NCBI GenBank assembly: GCA_963576725.1 | Contig: OY755244.1 | Coordinates: 79,917,620 to 79,981,619, forward strand | Length of the DNA stretch: 64,000 nt | Reading direction: 5' to 3' | From: Azorinus chamasolen | Lineage: Eukaryota > Mollusca > Bivalvia > Cardiida > Solecurtidae | In this document: piece by piece, positions 1 through 10,293 of the stretch | How the letters are laid out: each line of letters opens with the position of its first letter | How positions within the stretch are numbered: the first letter of the stretch is position 1 | The notes under the pieces: generated by a model | The model's input: the letters and a program-made list of their open reading frames with translations, nothing else | What the model was told of the DNA's origin: nothing | Database searches by the model: none | Program-made: the position numbers and the translations under genes

Positions 1-206
1 AACTCTTGTACACTAAAGAATCCAATACGCCAAAAGTCGCTTTGTTTACAAAGTAAATAGTAAACCGTTGAACAACCATTATGACCAAGGTACGAGCATT
101 GGCTGTCCAGACGTCCATTACATACGCGTAGCCCAGTGGCTTTGCAAATGTCTAATATTTGTAAACCATAAATGTTAAATAATTTATCCTTGTTTATTCT
201 TGGAAT

Positions 207-425
207 CTATTCACCCGGTATGTATTCTTCACAGTCAGTCGCTGAGTTTATACGATCATTCAAAATAAAGTCGGGTTTCGAGCCTATACGACCATTGAAG
301 TATCCGCCGACCAGTACAGTACCCAAAGGTAAAACATCGTCAATGTCTGTTTCCAATACACCAAACAGATTACCATTGACTACCCTGTACGCTGGAGAGT
401 CTTCCACCCATATATGAATGGTACA
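207..425 (-). pseudogene. LINE endonuclease fragment (second part)
   Basis: Minus-strand reading frame resembling the middle of a LINE APE-type endonuclease. The recognisable parts are an EDSPAYRVVNG stretch and VGGYFNGRIGSKPDF, which matches the GDFN-R-G pattern around the catalytic Asp/Asn of this fold. The Asp of GDFN is Tyr here, so the copy is dead. It continues the fragment at 911-1150 after an interruption of about 485 bp. Too short to assign a clade. Confidence 0.6.
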
Positions 426-910
426 TAGAGGATCTTACATGAGTGTCCATTACATATTATTTTATGAAACGAGTTTACTATAATAATATGACACGAGCTT
501 TAACCTTAATAAACCATAGAAACTATAGATAGATAGATTTATTTCGGCAAATAGAAAACATAATATGGTTCACAAACATGTATCACATCATAATAAATAA
601 TAATTCGTAAAATGATGCATAGTGAAAATCCATGGCATGCTTTCTATACCAAGGATAACACAATAAAGAGCATGTTCTTATTTCCATTGTGGTCCTTAGC
701 TCACAGGCTATAGCTAACGACTGTTTCGGCCATTGCTTACAAACAGCGTAGTAATACAGTAGTACAACGTACGACGCACATGGAGCGCTACGAATGGCTA
801 ACGCTTAAATGAGCGCTACGAATGGCTATCCATTGCTAATTTGCATAAAAGATGCACTAGTGCATTTTTGCAATTTATGGCACTCTGTTACGGCACTATA
901 ACAAGGCAGA
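426..910. repeat. Insertion splitting the LINE endonuclease remnant
   Basis: Sequence with no coding signal between two pieces of the same endonuclease frame. Around 527-560 it has a TAGATAGATAGATTTATTTC stretch that looks like the antisense 3' tail of a LINE or SINE. GAGCGCTACGAATGGCTA is repeated directly near 783 and 811. I read it as a later insertion, but its ends are not clear. Confidence 0.35.
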
Positions 911-1150
911 TTATGCGATTAACATATTCATGTCATTATCAGTGTTAACAAAGTCGAGCCTTAGCCAAACGATTGTATCATAATCGTTATGTATTATCTC
1001 AATGCCAGATGACAATTCGTTTTTGTAATACAATACTATGCCCCCGCTATTTCTTTTTGCTTTTCTTTGCTGAAATTTGCAATTGAAATTAACAGATTTG
1101 TAACCATTTAAATAAATTTGGGTATCTTTATTGGACCATGACACTTCAAT
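911..1150 (-). pseudogene. LINE endonuclease fragment (first part)
   Basis: Minus-strand frame including GYKSVNFNCKFQQRKAKRNS, then GGIVLYYKNELSSGI and YDTIVWLRLD. These match the N-terminal half of LINE endonucleases, where a G-G-x-x-x-Y-x-K block precedes the I-W-x-x-L strand. It joins in order and strand with the piece at 207-425. Upstream stop codons show decay. Confidence 0.6.
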
Positions 1151-1360
1151 AGTAAAAGAATTTCATATTTTGATATCAGCTAACAGAATTCCTCGCAGTC
1201 ACGTGTATCCGCTGAAAGGCCGTTACAGTTCCAAATATATATATCTTTATTTCCTCCATATTTGAAGATTATAAATCACATGTAAGTAACAATAATTATA
1301 TTATATAATATTTTATGTATGCGTCCATTTTCGCTTTTCTTGCTTTTGACATTTATGGGA

Positions 1361-1424
1361 TTAACCCTTCGCTTGCTGAATTTTAAAATACATTTCTCCT
1401 TCTTTACCCATGCCCAATTGTATA
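1361..1424. mobile_element. Left end of TTAA-class type D MITE, interrupted
   Basis: Begins TTAACCCTTCGCTTGCTG and follows the type D left arm seen complete at 33276-33523. It is cut by a TA-class element inserted at 1425. A right half of the same type lies at 2868-3045, but I cannot prove the two belonged together. Confidence 0.6.
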
Positions 1425-1628
1425 CAGTATAACCTCTCTTAACCGGAATTCTAGTAGATAAGAATTTAGATACTTTTAGGCAGGTGGCTGCTTAATGCAG
1501 GGTGAAAGTCATGCAAAAAGCTCCTCTATGAGCTTTCTGCATGACTTTCACCCTGCATTAAGCTGCCACCTGTCTCCAAGACCGATATTCATACTAAATT
1601 TAACTGCCGGTTAAGAGAGGTTTTACTG
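1425..1628. mobile_element. TA-class palindromic MITE, CCGG subtype
   Basis: Starts CAGTATAACCTCTCTTAACC, ends with the inverse GGTTTTACTG, and is flanked by TA on both sides. The centre is a long palindrome around AAGCTCCTCTATGAGCTT whose arms carry GCTTAATGCAGGGTGAAAG. TA duplications with CAGT ends are typical of pogo/Tigger Tc1-mariner elements. Non-coding. Confidence 0.85.
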
Positions 1629-1639
1629 TACTTACATTT

Positions 1640-2734
1640 ATAACATAACTCGTGGCTTCAGCGTGACGTAACACTATCATTTATTTTTTAAAATTCACGG
1701 GCATATATTCACTAGTGAATAACATTCGAACGACCGAACTGTATTCATACGCGCTGTCAAAACAAACAAACTGGCGGACGGTGACCTACCTGTCAACGAT
1801 TGAGTCACGATAGATGGCAAAGGATTGTTGGCACTTGCGCCTTAATTTCGATAAAATAATACAAATTGTAATTGCTGACAGTAATTATATACAAAATGTA
1901 TGCCAAAAAAGACCTACCAGCTACTCTGACCCATACAATCCATTCTACATAGAAAATGCCTCCACAACTTTGCATTTTCTTCACCGCATGTCCTTTTGTT
2001 TATGCAGATTTCTACTCATAAAATATCTCGTCAATCAACAACTATAGTCATCTGAATCCAGCACAGCACAAACATATTTCAAATATGCTATACTCAGCTG
2101 ATCGCGAAAATCTTCCTCCTGTTCCAACACATTTTATGCAGCAGTTCGTACTGAATCTTTTGTCCATTTCAAACATTTTCACTGAACTTGAATCGAGATT
2201 TTTGTTTCTCGGTGGAAATGTCCATGTCCATGTGCATACAACACTAACGAAGGGCTTATATAATACATGTACCAATACGAAGGCGCATTTTGAATCCCAT
2301 TGACAGTGAGTGTCAGACGTGTTGGCGACTGTATGTGGGTCTTCATTCAAATGGCGTGCTTTACATAGACACAAGTTGTGTACAATGACGTCATAATGTG
2401 ACGTGTTTGTAACTATGTATGTCAAAACTGTAACTCAAAATTTATTTTGACGTGTTTCTGTATGTTTTTGTATCATAAACTATCATAAACTATCACAGTT
2501 AAATTGAATACCAGAGAGGTCTGAATTAGATCCTGGTTCATATGCCAGTAAGTCAAAAAAAAAATCGGAAAATTTGGACCTACTTTGTCCCAGTTACCTA
2601 GCGAACCTAAGAACACCTTTCATTCATCATTTCTATATGTAAGGAGAATTTATAACAATCCACGTTACTGCTGAAATATTGGCTGCAAATAACATTTGTG
2701 TGTGTTATGTTATAAATAGGATCTTGCATTCGTG
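1640..2734. other. No gene or known repeat seen
   Basis: About 1.1 kb holding only short open frames with no recognisable motif on either strand and no MITE hairpin. It may be diverged filler between the LINE endonuclease and ORF1 remnants. Confidence 0.4.
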
Positions 2735-2852
2735 TTCATGATTATTGGATTTATTAAATTAGTCTTTTTAAAACGATAAAAAAAACTCGCTAAAGCTCGT
2801 TTTTGTCGTTTTAAAAAGACTCATTTAATAAATCCAATAATCAAGAACACTC
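2735..2852. repeat. Fold-back inverted repeat
   Basis: Near-perfect inverted repeat. ATTATTGGATTTATTAAAT and GTCTTTTTAAAACGA on the left arm are mirrored by TCGTTTTAAAAAGAC and ATTTAATAAATCCAATAAT on the right, around a short AAACTCGCTAAAGCTCG loop. It does not carry the MITE core and its outer ends are unclear. Confidence 0.7.
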
Positions 2853-2867
2853 ATGTAAGATCCTCTA

Positions 2868-3045
2868 TATATCTTCACTGTGTACAAGTATTTCGCTGTG
2901 CAATGACTGCTGCGGAGTGCTGGTTGCACAATCAACTTGTAAATAGTACAGACCCTGATGAGACAGCTCCTGCTGGATCTGTCTCATCTGGGTCTTCACT
3001 ATTTACCGGTAGGTATATGGACGCGAATAGCAAGCGAAGGATTAA
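2868..3045. mobile_element. Right half of TTAA-class type D MITE
   Basis: Contains TTCACTGTGTACAAGTATTT, then the type D hairpin (GTAAATAGTACAGACCCTG, GAGACAGCTCCTGC and its inverse), then AGCAAGCGAAGGATTAA at the right end. The palindrome arm has a point change at the centre. Confidence 0.7.
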
Positions 3046-3159
3046 CATTTTACTTTGCTGAACTAGTCCATGTAGTAACTGATCATGCATGTACTTGCTT
3101 AAGTATCTTTTTGTGTCGACATTTCCTTTGAACAACTTCACATACTATTTTGCTTAGAC

Positions 3160-3600
3160 TACTAGTATATTCCGCGCCTTATCTTTCTTCTTAGCACCAA
3201 GTCGCTAAACGCGTTTGTCAGCCTCGTATTCCTTGATATTTAGGTCATCCTTGAAGTATGACGTCACGCACTCACTAGTAAAAACTTACGTGACCGTCTC
3301 GTTTTCTTTGTCTGCCAGCCATCCAATAATAAAATTTGCCACCATTGATTTCGATTGGATGTCCACCAAAGTGTCTTTTATACGCTTATTCTCTACTTGA
3401 AGGTCTCTGACATTGTCCTTAGTTTTCTCGAGATCGAAGTCATGACTGACCACCAGTTCTCTAATTGATTCGAGTTTCGTTTCGTTAGTCACCACCCTTT
3501 TGTCCAAGTCAGACAAAAGTTTCGATAGTATAGTGTCAATGGTCGTCACTTTCTGTTCTAATGCTTCTTACTTTCCCAACCTGGCAGACATATCTGAAAA
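3160..3600 (-). pseudogene. LINE ORF1-like coiled-coil remnant
   Basis: Minus-strand frame with heptad-like repeats (TKLESIRELV, VRDLQVENKRIKDTL) followed by LVDIQSKSMVANFII. That resembles the entry to the RRM-like domain of LINE ORF1 proteins (usually LQSRSMRxNLIF). After a stop, the next pieces read FKDDLNIKE and RLGAKKKDKARNI, a typical ORF1 continuation. Stops and frame changes make it a relic. Its strand and order agree with the endonuclease pieces at 1150-207, so one old element is likely. Confidence 0.55.
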
Positions 3601-3821
3601 ATAGCCTTCATAAAGTCCATTCGTTAAGAACATTTGACAAACTTCTTGTTTGGTTGTACTGGTGATTGGATACATGCACGGTTTTTGACCTCATTGCGTA
3701 GACACAAATCCGGGACAATCCATCTAGATAATAACCCCTCGTTTATATTCGTGTTATACAATAATAATGTATTTATGGCTTTGCTATATGTGAGATTTTA
3801 TAAACGTCATTATAACCATCA

Positions 3822-4140
3822 AACCTGTCTTAAGCGACCATAAAAAGTGTTCTCGTATGGGTCTGTAAGGCAAGTGGTAGCTTAAAGCAGGTCAGCAGTA
3901 ATGCAGATATGAGATATATATATCGTATGTGTAGTTCCATAAGCAAATAGAGCAGGCTCTGATCATAGACTCGTATAGTAGCCGTCTGATCTATGTCAAG
4001 TCTATTTACAAATGTATTACTCGTGTGATGCATCCAGTAAATGGTTATGGCAGGCGATAGCGTAATGTAGCACGAAGGTTTTGAAAAACGCTCATATAGG
4101 AGCTTTGTGTATCACTTTCGTTCTGCATTAAGCTGCCGCC
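3822..4140. mobile_element. Degenerate TA-class MITE pieces
   Basis: CTGTCTTAAGCGACC and GTAAGGCAAGTGGTAGCTTA near 3825-3890, and the half hairpin AGCTTTGTGTATCACTTTC...GCATTAAGCTGCCGCCT near 4100-4140, are decayed parts of TA-class elements. Termini are lost. Confidence 0.5.
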
Positions 4141-4145
4141 TCATT

Positions 4146-4455
4146 TTAACCCTTTCGCTGCCAAACTCTGTCGTCTGCTAACTTTGTCATCTGCTATACA
4201 TTTTCATTCTTTTGATTTTCTTCATTTTTGTTTCGAAAACATAGTAACAGAGAAGTTGGGTCTGAATATAGCCTAGGAGGGAATGAGCTAACCCTTTCGC
4301 TGCCAATGCTCGGTAACTCGGCGTCTCATCAGGATCCAAACTGTTTGTTACTGTTACTATGGTTTTGAAACAAACATGAAGAAAGTCAAAAGAATGAAAA
4401 TTTGTAGCAGACGACAAAGTTAGCAGACGACAGAGTTTGGCAGCGAAAGAGTTAA
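4146..4455. mobile_element. TTAA-class type C MITE with internal nested fragment
   Basis: Flanked by TTAA; left arm CCCTTTCGCTGCCAAACTC and right arm GAGTTTGGCAGCGAAAG are inverted. GTCGTCTGCTA blocks lie just inside. A second type C left end (CCCTTTCGCTGCCAATGCTC) sits at about 4291, so one copy appears to have entered another, or the arm was duplicated. Confidence 0.65.
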
Positions 4456-4502
4456 AACAGGTGACATATTAATGCTGAGTGAAAGTCACGCTGATAGCCC
4501 CA

Positions 4503-4633
4503 AACAGACTTCCACTTTGAATTAACCCTTCGCTTCCTACTCACGTCAATATACCTACCGGTAAATAGTGAAGACCCAGATGATGTTCATGGTGTCATAA
4601 TTTCTTGCATGAATATTCATGGAGTAAATGGTT
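4503..4633. mobile_element. Chimeric TTAA-class MITE (type D left, type A right)
   Basis: Left side is TTAACCCTTCGCTTCC... through TAAATAGTGAAGACCCAGAT (type D). It then switches to TTCATGGTGTCATAATTTCT...CATGAATATTCATGGAGTAAATGGTTAA (type A). The central hairpin is lost. It looks like a recombinant of two families. Confidence 0.55.
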
Positions 4634-4779
4634 AACGAAACTATGATCAGCATGTTACAGATTAGCATGAACCTCGCTGAGATAAAAAAAAAATTAAGTC
4701 TGCTCAAATTTGTACCTATACAGTTTTAACTACATGTACATCCGATTCGAGTACATTCTGAGAATCTATTGACATAGTG

Positions 4780-4852
4780 TCAAGCTGTATGGATCCTGAT
4801 GAGACGCTGAGTTACTCGGCGTCTGATCTGGATCTAAGCTGTTTGTTCATGC
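4780..4852. mobile_element. Type C hairpin fragment
   Basis: GGATCCTGATGAGACGC and its inverse GCGTCTGATCTGGATC around GAGTTACTC. This is the core of the type C TTAA MITE without its ends. Confidence 0.5.
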
Positions 4853-4880
4853 GAGTAAGGTGGTGGAGAGCAGGATAGGG

Positions 4881-5121
4881 TTAAACCTTTTTCCCATGAA
4901 TATTCATGTCATAAATGATGACGTCATTAATGTTAATTAGATTAATTTATTATAATAGCACATTGACATTGTAAATGGCAGAAACTGTAAAATCATATTT
5001 GTATTAAATCATAAGCAAACAGAACAGACCCTGATCAGACGGCTCCTACAGGAGCCGTCTGATCTGGGTCTTTTCTGCTTGCAAAGGCGTAGAAAGGTGC
5101 ATTTATGGAACAAAGGGTTAA
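4881..5121. mobile_element. TTAA-class type A MITE
   Basis: TTAA on both sides, left arm CATGAATATTCATG, hairpin GCAAACAGAACAGACC...GGCTCCTACAGGAGCC. The right arm ends CAAAGGGTTAA. Non-coding and piggyBac-like by its TTAA target and CCC/GGG ends. Confidence 0.8.
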
Positions 5122-5452
5122 GGAAACATTTGTCCCCTCATTGATTTTGCGATATATTTGGCTTGACCGTTGTCTCTGAAAACACATTTGTTTGTGGAAA
5201 TAGTTCGTATAATCTCGACGGCTTTTTTTCTGGATTTTTGCATTGTCACGTAATTCCTGTTTTATGTCTGCTTCAGATTCTGATGCTGTCTAATAGCTCG
5301 GTTACAGTCCAGACATAGCTCTCAGTGGGGGAGGACGGAGAACAAACGGCTGCATTGTTTTAAACATCATCAAAATTGATCACGAGAATTAACCTGCTAC
5401 ACGAGACAGGTTTTATCGTCTCCCTTTTGCATTAACCTATGTATTGTGTCTA

Positions 5453-5661
5453 CAGTAGAAATTGTCTTAAGCGGCCGTCAAAAAGAGACTACAGTATATA
5501 TTGGTCTGTAAGGCAGGTGGTGGCTTAATGCAAGTCAAAAGTAATGCAAAAAGCTCCTATAGAAGCTTTCTGCATTACGTGTGTCTTGCATTAAGCAACC
5601 ACCTGCTTTTTAAGATTCCTATGTTCAATAAATGAATGACCGCTTAAGACAGATTCTACTG
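5453..5661. mobile_element. TA-class MITE, AAGCGGCC subtype
   Basis: TA-flanked CAGTAGAAATTGTCTTAAGC to GCTTAAGACAGATTCTACTG. Central palindrome GCAAAAAGCTCCTATAGAAGC with one arm mismatch. Confidence 0.8.
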
Positions 5662-5900
5662 TACTGAATATTCATTTCCCTAAATTCTATCTTGTACCTG
5701 GTTCTGAAGAAAAACCGAGTTTAACACATCCGACCCGATACAAGTTGTATTCGAGTCTTTAAGAAACTATTTGACTGGTCAAATCAATCTCCACTTGAAT
5801 GCGAAGTTTGATCAAAGAAATCAGCATCCTCAAACAGAAGTCTAACACGAAACAAACATATCTGAGTGTTTAAGTATCTTTTTTCACAGCGAAGTAAGGG

Positions 5901-6146
5901 TTAACCCTTTCTCTGTTCTATATTTAATCCAAATTTCAACACCTACTGAATATTCATGGACAAAATAGTTATAATGAAATATGGAAGGTGAAACATTGCT
6001 CCATTTCAAAATGTAAAGAAAGATATTTCAAATTCCATTAGCAAACAGAGCAGACTCTGATCAGACAGCTCCTATAGGAGCCGTCTGACCTGAGTCTACT
6101 CTGTTTGCAAATACATGAAAACACATCTTTGTGAGGGAAAGGTTAA
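5901..6146. mobile_element. TTAA-class type A MITE
   Basis: TTAACCCTTTCTCTGTTC to GAGGGAAAGGTTAA, with hairpin GCAAACAGAGCAGACTCTG...CAGCTCCTATAGGAGCCG. Orientation read from the asymmetric arm bases. Confidence 0.85.
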
Positions 6147-6385
6147 GTGGGAACATATTTTGGAGTCGTTTGATTACTGCTGCTGCAGTAAAAATGACTA
6201 GATGTGAGAAAGTTCGTAGGAGAAAATCAGATGCAGGAATTATTTGACAAGAGACGGTTGAAGACGTGTTTAACGACATTCCTGTAGGAGCTGTCCGATT
6301 TGGGTCTACTCTCTTATCTCTGCTTTCGTTTTGAATACTTAAAAGCAGTCGCTTGCTTTCAAAAGCATCATTGTACATGTATATT

Positions 6386-6460
6386 CGTTAACCCTTTTCT
6401 CTTTGAAACACATTTTAACGACTTTGCAAACAAAGCAGACCTCTGTAGGAGCTATGGGTT
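6386..6460. mobile_element. Truncated TTAA MITE left part
   Basis: GTTAACCCTTTTCTCTTTG then TTTGCAAACAAAGCAGACC and TAGGAGCTATGGG. Only part of a type A element remains. Confidence 0.45.
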
Positions 6461-6612
6461 CAGTAGTTGATTTCTAATTTCTGTAGTGTTTGTCTGAGCC
6501 GAAATTTCACTTGAAAAGTTTACATTATAAGAATATTAATATAAAAATGTTTAATAAATGAATATTTCATAATGTGATCAATTTATGCATAACTTTTACT
6601 AGGGAAGTGGTT

Positions 6613-6829
6613 TTAACCCTTTCGCTGCCAATGCCGGATCTGAGATTACCTATGCAAACAGTTTGGATCCAGATGAGACGCCGAGTAACTCGGCGTCTCA
6701 TCAGGATCCAAACTGTTTGTTACTGTTACTAGGTTTTTGAAACAAAATGAAGAAAATAAAAAAGAATGAAAATTTGTAGCTGACGACAAAGTTAGCAGAC
6801 GACAGAATTCGGCAGCGAAAGGGTTTTAA
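6613..6829. mobile_element. TTAA-class type C MITE
   Basis: TTAACCCTTTCGCTGCCAATG to GGCAGCGAAAGGGTTTTAA. Central hairpin CAAACAGTTTGGATCC...GACGCCGAGTAACTCGGCGTC. GTCGTCTGC-type blocks lie in the right arm. Nearly the same sequence as the copy at 26039-26256. Confidence 0.85.
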
Positions 6830-6929
6830 TAGTGTTCGGAATATATAGGTTCTACTGCAATTTTATTGGTGTATGTTTCCTGTCAAGATATATGTCGTGA
6901 CTCAACTTTCTGAGCACTTATTTACTAAA

Positions 6930-7085
6930 AAAAACCCTCTAAACCGGACGTTTAGACGGGACGATATTGGAGACAGGTGGCTGCTGAATGCAGGGTGAAA
7001 GTCATGCAGAAAACTCTCCTAGGAGCTTTCTGCATGACTTTCACCCTGCATTAAGCATTCATTTTTTCCGCACACAGAGGGTTGA
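6930..7085. mobile_element. Partial TA-class MITE, CCGG subtype
   Basis: CCCTCTAAACCGGACG on the left and a full ACAGGTGGCTGCTGAATGC...GCATTAAGC palindrome around AACTCTCCTAGGAGC. The right end is lost after CATTCATTTTTTCC. Confidence 0.6.
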
Positions 7086-7097
7086 ACTCGCATATGG

Positions 7098-7300
7098 TTA
7101 ACCCATTCCCTCATATTGACGACTTTTGACGACTCTGTAAAAGTCACTTTGTGAAACCATATAGGAGCAAATGCTCTATTTATCACAATGATTTCAAACT
7201 ACAAAATTCTAAACTTTTCCTTTTCTCTAGTGAATGCTCCTTTTCAGTAGATTTATTCAAAGAGGTTGTATCTAAAATAGCCTTTTAGGGAATGGGCTAA
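7098..7300. mobile_element. TTAA-class type B MITE
   Basis: TTAACCCATTCCCTCATATTG to AGGGAATGGGCTAA. Hairpin arms AGCAAATGCTCTATTTATCA are present, but the left copy of the palindrome is shortened. Confidence 0.65.
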
Positions 7301-7429
7301 GTCTTTGTCATCCATTTAGAGTGAAGAGGGGTCTATTGTAGGCTCGATTTGCTCAGGATTTTTCTAGCAAAAGTGATATTACAGACCGAGGTGTATGCTC
7401 ACGAATGATATCACTTATACTAAGGTCAA

Positions 7430-7578
7430 TAAATTATTATTATTATTATTATTGTTATTGTTATAATAAATAATGATGATGATAATGATAATAATGATGC
7501 TGCTGCTGATGCTGCTGCTGCTGATGATGATGATAATGATGATGATGATGATGATGATTATTATTATTATTATTATTA

Positions 7579-7657
<79 letters not shown>

Positions 7658-7695
7658 TCATATTAATAATAATAATAATAATAATATCGTCATCA
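7430..7695. repeat. Compound trinucleotide microsatellite
   Basis: Runs of ATT/TTA with an interior ATG/CTG block at about 7471-7560, followed by more than 90 bases of pure TTA/ATT, then AAT. Long Ile/Asn/His or Tyr/Met open frames here are low-complexity artefacts. Confidence 0.95.
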
Positions 7696-7799
7696 TAATC
7701 ATTTTACTATATATGTCTTATAATAATTATATTCATATTTATCGGAACGGTTTAGTACAAAATTTTAATCATCGTTGAAATTGATACTACTGCATGCCA

Positions 7800-8043
7800 G
7801 GGCCCATATTCATAAAGCTCCTAAGGAGAAACTTAACAAAATTCCTTAGTTTCTTGAATATTCTTTAGTCTTATTAAATGAATACAAGTAAACATATTTC
7901 AGAACAATAAAGCTGTATATCAAATATATATTTAACCAAATATTCTAGAAGTCTTAGAATGAAAATTTACTCTATAGTTTTGCTACAGATGTATACAGAA
8001 ATTAAACTATTCCTAAGGAGCTGTATGAATATGGGCGCTGGAG
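7800..8043. repeat. Inverted-repeat element with GCCCATATTCAT ends
   Basis: GGGCCCATATTCATAAAGCTC at the left matches GAGCTGTATGAATATGGGC at the right, with CCTAAGGAG inside both ends. The interior is AT-rich and non-coding. This is a different short transposon or fold-back type, with no clear target duplication. Confidence 0.55.
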
Positions 8044-8119
8044 CATAGTGGAATCCAAATATAATGTATGCACCGTGGTTATAGGGGTCTGGAAGCATGC
8101 TACCACGGGACAATTAAGA

Positions 8120-8260
8120 ACAGTGTAGTTTTGAAACCATTGTGATAAATAGAGCATTAACATTTTTCCTATAGGATCAAATGCTGTGTTTATCATAATG
8201 GTTCCAACAGGAGGCTTTTACAGAGACGTCTAAAGGCATCAATGTTAGGGAATGGGTTAA
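8120..8260. mobile_element. Type B MITE right portion
   Basis: TTTGAAACCATTGTGATAAA, GGATCAAATGCTGTGTTTAT and AGGGAATGGGTTAA. This is the right two thirds of a type B element; the left terminus is missing. Confidence 0.55.
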
Positions 8261-8639
8261 AGACAGTATTATCAAAGTCTACCCCACACACTTAGCCTTT
8301 CATTTTTGTTCCACTTTTGCCATAATTATGTTTTCGCCTTTCATATTGATGATACGCACGTACATATCGCTAGCTACACCCCTGGATGATGGTGATAATA
8401 ATAATAATATGAAAATCACAGAACTACTCGTACATGTACGTATCTATGACACCAAACTGACAACTGTCAATATAATGTTAATAGTGTTTACAGAATATTC
8501 TTGATTAATATTCGTAAAATACCACCTACATCGTCCAGCCGAATGTCCCATATGCATACTGTAGTTAAGATAGAACATCTTTGCTCAATATCATGGGGGC
8601 GTGGATATAAGCATAAACTCGTCTCATGGTAAGCGCGTC

Positions 8640-8716
8640 TTGACTGGCAAACAATTTGGATCCAGATGAGACGCTGAGACCTCGGCGTCTCATCAGGATC
8701 CAAGCTGTTTGACACT
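8640..8716. mobile_element. Type C hairpin fragment
   Basis: CAAACAATTTGGATCCAG, GAGACGCTGAGACCTCGGCG and CAGGATCCAAGCTGTTTG form the type C hairpin without TTAA ends. Confidence 0.55.
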
Positions 8717-9004
8717 CGGTCAAAAGTTTCTCAAAAGTTTGATCGAATCCTATTTCTGTGAAAAATTGAGCACATCAGAGATTGGGCAGACATGTTTTAG
8801 CAGAATAAAGGTAAACATTGTTTTAATCGGAAACCTTCTTCATCATCGTCATTCCCTTTTTAATGTTCTTTGCATACGTGAATATTTAGTAACAGAAAAG
8901 TGTGTATATCTTATCTCATGTCATTTTGACATGATCTTGCATGAATAGAATAACAACTATGTACACATTTTAATTAGCAGCACGAGTTATATCATTATAT
9001 ACGG

Positions 9005-9197
9005 CAGTACCTGTCTTAAGCGGCCATCAAAAAGAGGTTTAATGATGGGTCTGTAAGATATGTGGTAGCTTAATGCATGTCAACAATAATGCAGAAAGGA
9101 GGTTTCTGCATTATTTTGGCCCTGCATTACGCAACCGCCTGCTTTTATAAGACTGCTATGTTAATAAATAAATGGCCGCTTAAGACAGATTCTACTG
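9005..9197. mobile_element. TA-class MITE, AAGCGGCC subtype
   Basis: CAGTACCTGTCTTAAGCGGCC to GCTTAAGACAGATTCTACTG. The palindrome is partly decayed around AGAAAGGAGGTTTCTGC. TA duplication is not preserved. Confidence 0.7.
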
Positions 9198-9304
9198 CAG
9201 CCCATACAAGAACACATAGAATGCCAGAGCAATAACGGGAAGTGGGCAGGGGGTAACGGGAGGGCCTATGAGCTATGAGATGAAATATCAAGCGTTAACC
9301 CTAA

Positions 9305-9400
9305 ATACACGGGATCAGAGTATATATGACTTTTGCAAACAATGTTAACCCAGATCAAATGACTCCCGAGGAAGCCCTTTGATCAGGGTCTGTATTGTAT
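9305..9400. mobile_element. Degenerate TTAA MITE hairpin
   Basis: TTTGCAAACAATGTTAACCC, GATCAAATGACTCC and TTTGATCAGGGTC are remains of a type A hairpin. No intact ends. Confidence 0.4.
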
Positions 9401-9453
9401 GTCATACAAATAATTTTCTTCAGTTATGAATTTTGATACGGCGTTTTGTTTAT

Positions 9454-9690
9454 TTAACCCTTTAGGTGCCACATTTCTAATTGTCGTCTGCAGTCCAATT
9501 TTGTTAAATAATGAAAAAAGATGAACAAATGCAAATTTCAAAGGAATAAAGCACAGATATAGAAATAGAGTTGAGACAAAAAGTGAAGTCCCTGATCACT
9601 CAGGACGCCGCCTTGAAAAGTTGGCGTCTGATCTGGGACTGCACTATTTGTAGTGGTGCATTTTTGCGACATTGGCGGTGAAAGGGTTAA
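9454..9690. mobile_element. TTAA-class type E MITE
   Basis: TTAACCCTTTAGGTGCCAC to GGCGGTGAAAGGGTTAA. Hairpin GTCCCTGATCACTCAGGACG and TTGGCGTCTGATCTGGGAC around CCTTGAAAAG. A related copy lies at 14213-14452. Confidence 0.75.
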
Positions 9691-9800
9691 TATCCAGGAA
9701 TGGGAAGCCAGTTTTAATTATTCGGCAGGTTAAGGGTTAAAACATTAGATGACATATAACTATATATAACAGATAATATCCTGATATTTTGCTATAATTG

Positions 9801-9992
9801 TTAACCCCTTCAGTGTCATGAAGACAGGTCTGTGACATCATATGCAAACAGTTTGGATTCATATGAGGCGCCTAGTAACTCGGCGTCTCATCAGGGTCCA
9901 AACTGTTTGACACTATGTTTATCTTTTTTACAAAGAAACATTCTAAAACTTGAAGCAGACGAAAATGTGTCTAGCAGACGACAATGGGTTAA
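9801..9992. mobile_element. TTAA-class type C-like MITE
   Basis: TTAACCCCTTCAGTGTCATG to GACGACAATGGGTTAA. Hairpin CAAACAGTTTGGATTC with GGCGCCTAGTAACTCGGCG. Interior GCAGACGA block as in other type C copies. Confidence 0.75.
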
Positions 9993-10293
9993 TGAAATCT
10001 GAAACAATGTCATTTCTACATATGTCTTGAATTGGGCCAACTTGCCTGTGTCTATCTAGTGGGCACAGCATATAGCAGGTAGTCCGATCCATCAACGTCT
10101 TGTTGAACACAACTTACATCCCGGAGTTTTGACAGTTGAGTGATTGAATGCTTTGATTTAATTGTTAATACCTTGTGTCGCTTCATCAATGTTATGGATA
10201 GCTGGTAATTAGCAATATGAGAGATTTTGACGGATTCATAGCTGTGTGCCAATTATTTCCTTTCTTTTTTTACCTTATCTGTGAAATAAGCCA

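Noticed and set aside
2048..2425. 125-codon minus-strand ORF with several cysteines
   Set aside because: No recognisable motif, no splice context, and a comparable ORF on the other strand; likely chance.
7461..7778. Long Ile/Asn/His and Tyr/Met open frames on both strands
   Set aside because: They are direct translations of the ATT/ATG trinucleotide tract; low complexity, no start context, no neighbouring exon.
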